A DNA stretch of 64,000 nt from a bacterium (lineage in GTDB: Bacteria; Actinomycetota; Acidimicrobiia; Spongiisociales; Spongiisociaceae): positions 24,428-88,427 of the forward strand of contig JAPPFW010000095.1 of assembly GCA_028821575.1 (NCBI GenBank). The letters are read 5' to 3'. The stretch's first letter is position 1. Each line of letters opens with the position of its first letter. Positions 61,804 through 64,000 of the stretch are shown one piece after another. The translations under genes and the position numbers were made by a program. The notes below the pieces were generated by a model. That model was not told the origin of the DNA. It did not search any database and saw nothing but the letters and a program-made list of their open reading frames with translations.

Positions 61804-62547
61804 TCAGCCGGCCCGGGACGGGAGGGCCCGGTTGTACGCCTCGATTACCGGTCGGGCCGGTCCCAGGTCCCTGACCCGCCCCCTCTCGAGCCACAGCACA
61901 CGGTCGCAGGTGTCGGCCATCATGCCGAGGATGTGGCTGGCGACCAGAACCGTGCCGCCCCTGCCGAGCATCTCACGCATCGCTTCCCGACTCTTCTGCC
62001 TGAAGCCTGCGTCCCCCACGGCCAGAACCTCGTCGAGAAGCAGGATGTCCGGCAACAGGTGCATCGATATCGAGAACGCCAACCGGGAGACCATCCCCGA
62101 CGAGTAGGACTTCAGGGGCCGGTCGATCGCCTCCCCCAGGTCCGCGTAGTCGACGATGCTTGCGAACAGCCCCTCGATCTCGACCCTTCTCAGCCCGTGC
62201 GCCAAGCCGCTCAAGAAGACATTGCGCCGCCCCGAGAGTTCCTTGTTGAATCCGGCGCCGAGCTGCAGGAGAGTGGAGGTCTCCCCCCGGATCTCGACGG
62301 TGCCCGTGTCCGGCCGCATGGTGCGGGCTACCACCCGCAGCAACGTGCTCTTGCCCGCGCCGTTGTCACCCACCAGCCCGAGTGTCTCGCCCCTCTGCAC
62401 GTCGAAAGAGACATCGCTGAGGGCGACGACCTCCGTGACCTGTCGTAGCCTCCGGCGGGCGACCACCCTGCGCAGCGTCGAGTCCCGGTCAAGGTAGGCA
62501 CGGTAGGTGACGCCGACTCCCCTGACCGAGACCGCCGAGGAACTCAT
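61804..62547 (-). CDS. Polysaccharide ABC exporter, ATP-binding subunit (Wzt/TagH type)
   Basis: 247 residues. Walker [17 protein letters not shown], signature [14 protein letters not shown], Walker [14 protein letters not shown], and [20 protein letters not shown]. The two halves of the family's typical N-terminal region and the lack of a C-terminal sugar-binding domain place it with TagH/short Wzt types. The start is the ATG overlapping the permease stop (ATGA). It powers export of lipid-linked polysaccharide. Confidence 0.9.
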   Translation of the reverse strand: MSSSAVSVRGVGVTYRAYLDRDSTLRRVVARRRLRQVTEVVALSDVSFDVQRGETLGLVGDNGAGKSTLLRVVARTMRPDTGTVEIRGETSTLLQLGAGFNKELSGRRNVFLSGLAHGLRRVEIEGLFASIVDYADLGEAIDRPLKSYSSGMVSRLAFSISMHLLPDILLLDEVLAVGDAGFRQKSREAMREMLGRGGTVLVASHILGMMADTCDRVLWLERGRVRDLGPARPVIEAYNRALPSRAG

Positions 62548-63377
62548 AGATGCCGCACCATGTTGCCCTCGTGGCGCACGAAGCTGACGATCCCTCCTCC
62601 CCCGATCAGCAACACCCACCCCAGGGCCACGACGAACGCGAACACGTCGAGTTCCCGACCCATCAACGCCAAGCGGTAGAAGGAGAGTATCCCGAACATC
62701 GGGTTCAGCCGGGCGAGTTGCCCGATCAACTCCCCGTGGTCGTCGAGAAAGCTCAGCGGCCAGATGATCGGCGACAGGTACAGCCAGAGCCTGTTCAGGT
62801 GCGGTATCAGGTTGTTGATGTCCCTGAAGGGAATGGCCAGCCGGGCGGTCCAGCCGGCCAGCCCGAGGTTGAAGAGGGTGTGGAGCGCGATCGCGAAGGG
62901 CAGCCAGATGATCGTGACTCCGGGCAGGATCCCGTTGGCGGGCCAGACTATGACGTAGTAGACGACCATCGACAGACCGAATCCGATGCCCGTCTCGATT
63001 ATGGCCGAGATCGGGAGCACCAGCCTGGGGAAGCGGATGTTCACCAGGAGTCTCCGGTTGGCCAGGATGCTGTTGGCCCCCGAGGTCATGGCGGTTGCCG
63101 TGTAGTTGAACACGAACACGCCGGCCAGCAACCACGCCACGAAGTCGGCGTCGCCTCTCCTGCCTTCGAAGATGACCCCGAAGACGAGGAAGTAGACGGC
63201 AGCCATGATCAACGGGTTCAACACCCACCAAAAGAACCCAAGAGAGGTCGACGCGTTGCGGGCTGTCAGGTTTCCCATGGCCAGGAACCATCCGAACTCG
63301 CGCCAGCGCCACAGATTGCGCAGGTAGGTACGCCATCCGGACAGGCTGGGGGCTTGGCTGGCGGTGACCGTGGACAC
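62544..63377 (-). CDS. Polysaccharide ABC exporter, permease subunit (Wzm/TagG type, ABC-2)
   Basis: 277 residues and six helices: [62 protein letters not shown] and [24 protein letters not shown] are typical ABC-2 landmarks. It pairs with the ATPase downstream. GTG start at 63377. Confidence 0.88.
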   Translation of the reverse strand: MSTVTASQAPSLSGWRTYLRNLWRWREFGWFLAMGNLTARNASTSLGFFWWVLNPLIMAAVYFLVFGVIFEGRRGDADFVAWLLAGVFVFNYTATAMTSGANSILANRRLLVNIRFPRLVLPISAIIETGIGFGLSMVVYYVIVWPANGILPGVTIIWLPFAIALHTLFNLGLAGWTARLAIPFRDINNLIPHLNRLWLYLSPIIWPLSFLDDHGELIGQLARLNPMFGILSFYRLALMGRELDVFAFVVALGWVLLIGGGGIVSFVRHEGNMVRHL

Positions 63378-63460
63378 TACCGGTGGATTCTACGGCCCCA
63401 CTCCCTGCAAAGCGGCATTCAGAACGATGGATTGCAACGCAGCCTCTTTCGTCGAACCTC

Positions 63461-63727
63461 GTGAACCACCCGGAACAGTTGCCAGGCAGGATCGTCACCG
63501 CGATTTGGAATGCTGCCGTCGACGACGATGGCACGGCGCGGGCCATCTTCCTCAGCGGCTCGTACATGCTGTACGCGGATCACGGCACCGAGCCGCCACC
63601 AGAAGCGATCGCTGACGACTGCGCGGTCGTTGCCGAGATCATCCGGAAGGTTCTGGCGACCATAGGGCAGAGGCAGGTGACGACGCTCGATCATCCCGTG
63701 CGCCGAACGATTCAGGAGCGGGCTTGA
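63461..63727 (+). CDS. Small hypothetical protein
   Basis: About 88 residues from a GTG; an in-frame ATG 78 bases earlier would overlap the exporter promoter. Contents: a mixed polar protein with [17 protein letters not shown] and a helix-like [10 protein letters not shown]. No family is recognised, and it may not be a gene. Confidence 0.3.
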   Translation: MNHPEQLPGRIVTAIWNAAVDDDGTARAIFLSGSYMLYADHGTEPPPEAIADDCAVVAEIIRKVLATIGQRQVTTLDHPVRRTIQERA

Positions 63728-63946
63728 CCCGCTTCGAGGTCGAGGGAGCGGGGATGACGAGTGGTTCAACTACCTGACGGCCGGTCGCCCACCAACATCG
63801 CCATGGGCTACATTTCCCCGAGCACGCCGAGCCCGGTACGGAGCAGGCCATCGACGTGATCGGCGTAAAGCTCTTCCGCCGGTGGTGCGGGCGGAGTCCA
63901 TATTCGACCCCGCCCACGAGCGCCCGCGAGCGTAAGGAGGAAGCCG
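63728..63946. other. Intergenic, possible gene remnant
   Basis: About 220 bases with short peptide-like stretches broken across frames. I cannot assign it. It may be a decayed gene upstream of the probable threonine synthase. Confidence 0.25.
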
Positions 63947-64000
63947 GTGAGCTACGTAACCCACCTCGAGGCTGCCATCGATGGCACCCACCTGCCCCAC
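63947..64000 (+). CDS. Probable threonine synthase, N-terminal fragment cut by window edge
   Basis: GTG start with a strong AAGGAGG ribosome site; 18 codons remain, beginning MSYVTHLEAAIDGTHLPH. A threonine synthase typically opens with a THLExxxDG-like stretch, so that is the best guess, but the fragment is too short for certainty. Confidence 0.5.
   Translation, partial: MSYVTHLEAAIDGTHLPH

Noticed and set aside
63728..63946. Recombinase remnant
   Set aside because: Short stretches such as NIAMGYI are too weak and frames are broken; no att-like repeats seen.

Overview
The window is high-GC bacterial DNA and reads as an uncultured actinobacterium, most likely an Acidimicrobiia-like lineage (inferred from gene content only). 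Pointers are coenzyme F420 genes (cofD, cofE, an LLM-class flavin oxidoreductase), the glycosyltransferase / DUF5719 / cofD / LCP neighbourhood, a PASTA-bearing class A penicillin-binding protein, an actinobacterial acyl-CoA carboxylase, and frequent GTG/TTG starts with 4-bp ATGA/GTGA overlaps.

Layout. 1-11.2 kb: cell-surface and F420 genes (partial SLH protein, thioredoxin-like protein, DUF5719 protein, large GT2 membrane protein, cofD-cofE, VOC protein, sugar epimerase, UDP-glucose dehydrogenase, LCP ligase). 11.4-25.7 kb: a coenzyme M (CoM) epoxide-carboxylation locus. 25.7-35.1 kb: a small inverted-repeat element, an F420-type oxidoreductase, a dienelactone-hydrolase-like protein, biotin ligase, both acyl-CoA carboxylase subunits, an LpdA-like flavoprotein and an acyl-CoA mutase large subunit. 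35.3-44.3 kb: housekeeping genes (PBP1, Sir2, rhodanese-E1 protein, sugar-phosphate transferase, leucyl aminopeptidase). 44.4-63.4 kb: surface glycopolymer assembly (glycosyltransferases, two giant paralogous GT2 proteins, two GT-C-like membrane proteins, SpoIID/SLH protein, pyruvyl transferase, UDP-GlcNAc 2-epimerase, Wzm/Wzt-type ABC exporter). The right edge enters a probable threonine synthase.

The most exciting part is 11.4-25.7 kb. It encodes homologues of every enzyme of the bacterial epoxide carboxylation pathway known from Xanthobacter and alkene-oxidising actinobacteria: epoxyalkane:CoM transferase, the R- and S-hydroxyalkyl-CoM dehydrogenases and 2-ketopropyl-CoM oxidoreductase/carboxylase. 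Diagnostic active-site residues are visible. It also carries a CoM supply set: a phosphosulfolactate synthase, two aspartase/fumarase-superfamily lyases and a D-cysteine-desulfhydrase-type PLP enzyme. Two unassigned proteins, one cysteine-containing and one a 62-residue zinc ribbon, sit in the same unit. A CoA-transferase pair and an ADP-forming acyl-CoA synthetase are coupled in and could activate the acetoacetate produced. No alkene monooxygenase lies in the window, so the natural epoxide source is unknown.

A second pattern is non-coding. Short tandem arrays with a strict 7-bp period but different unit sequences sit at gene ends and starts across the window.
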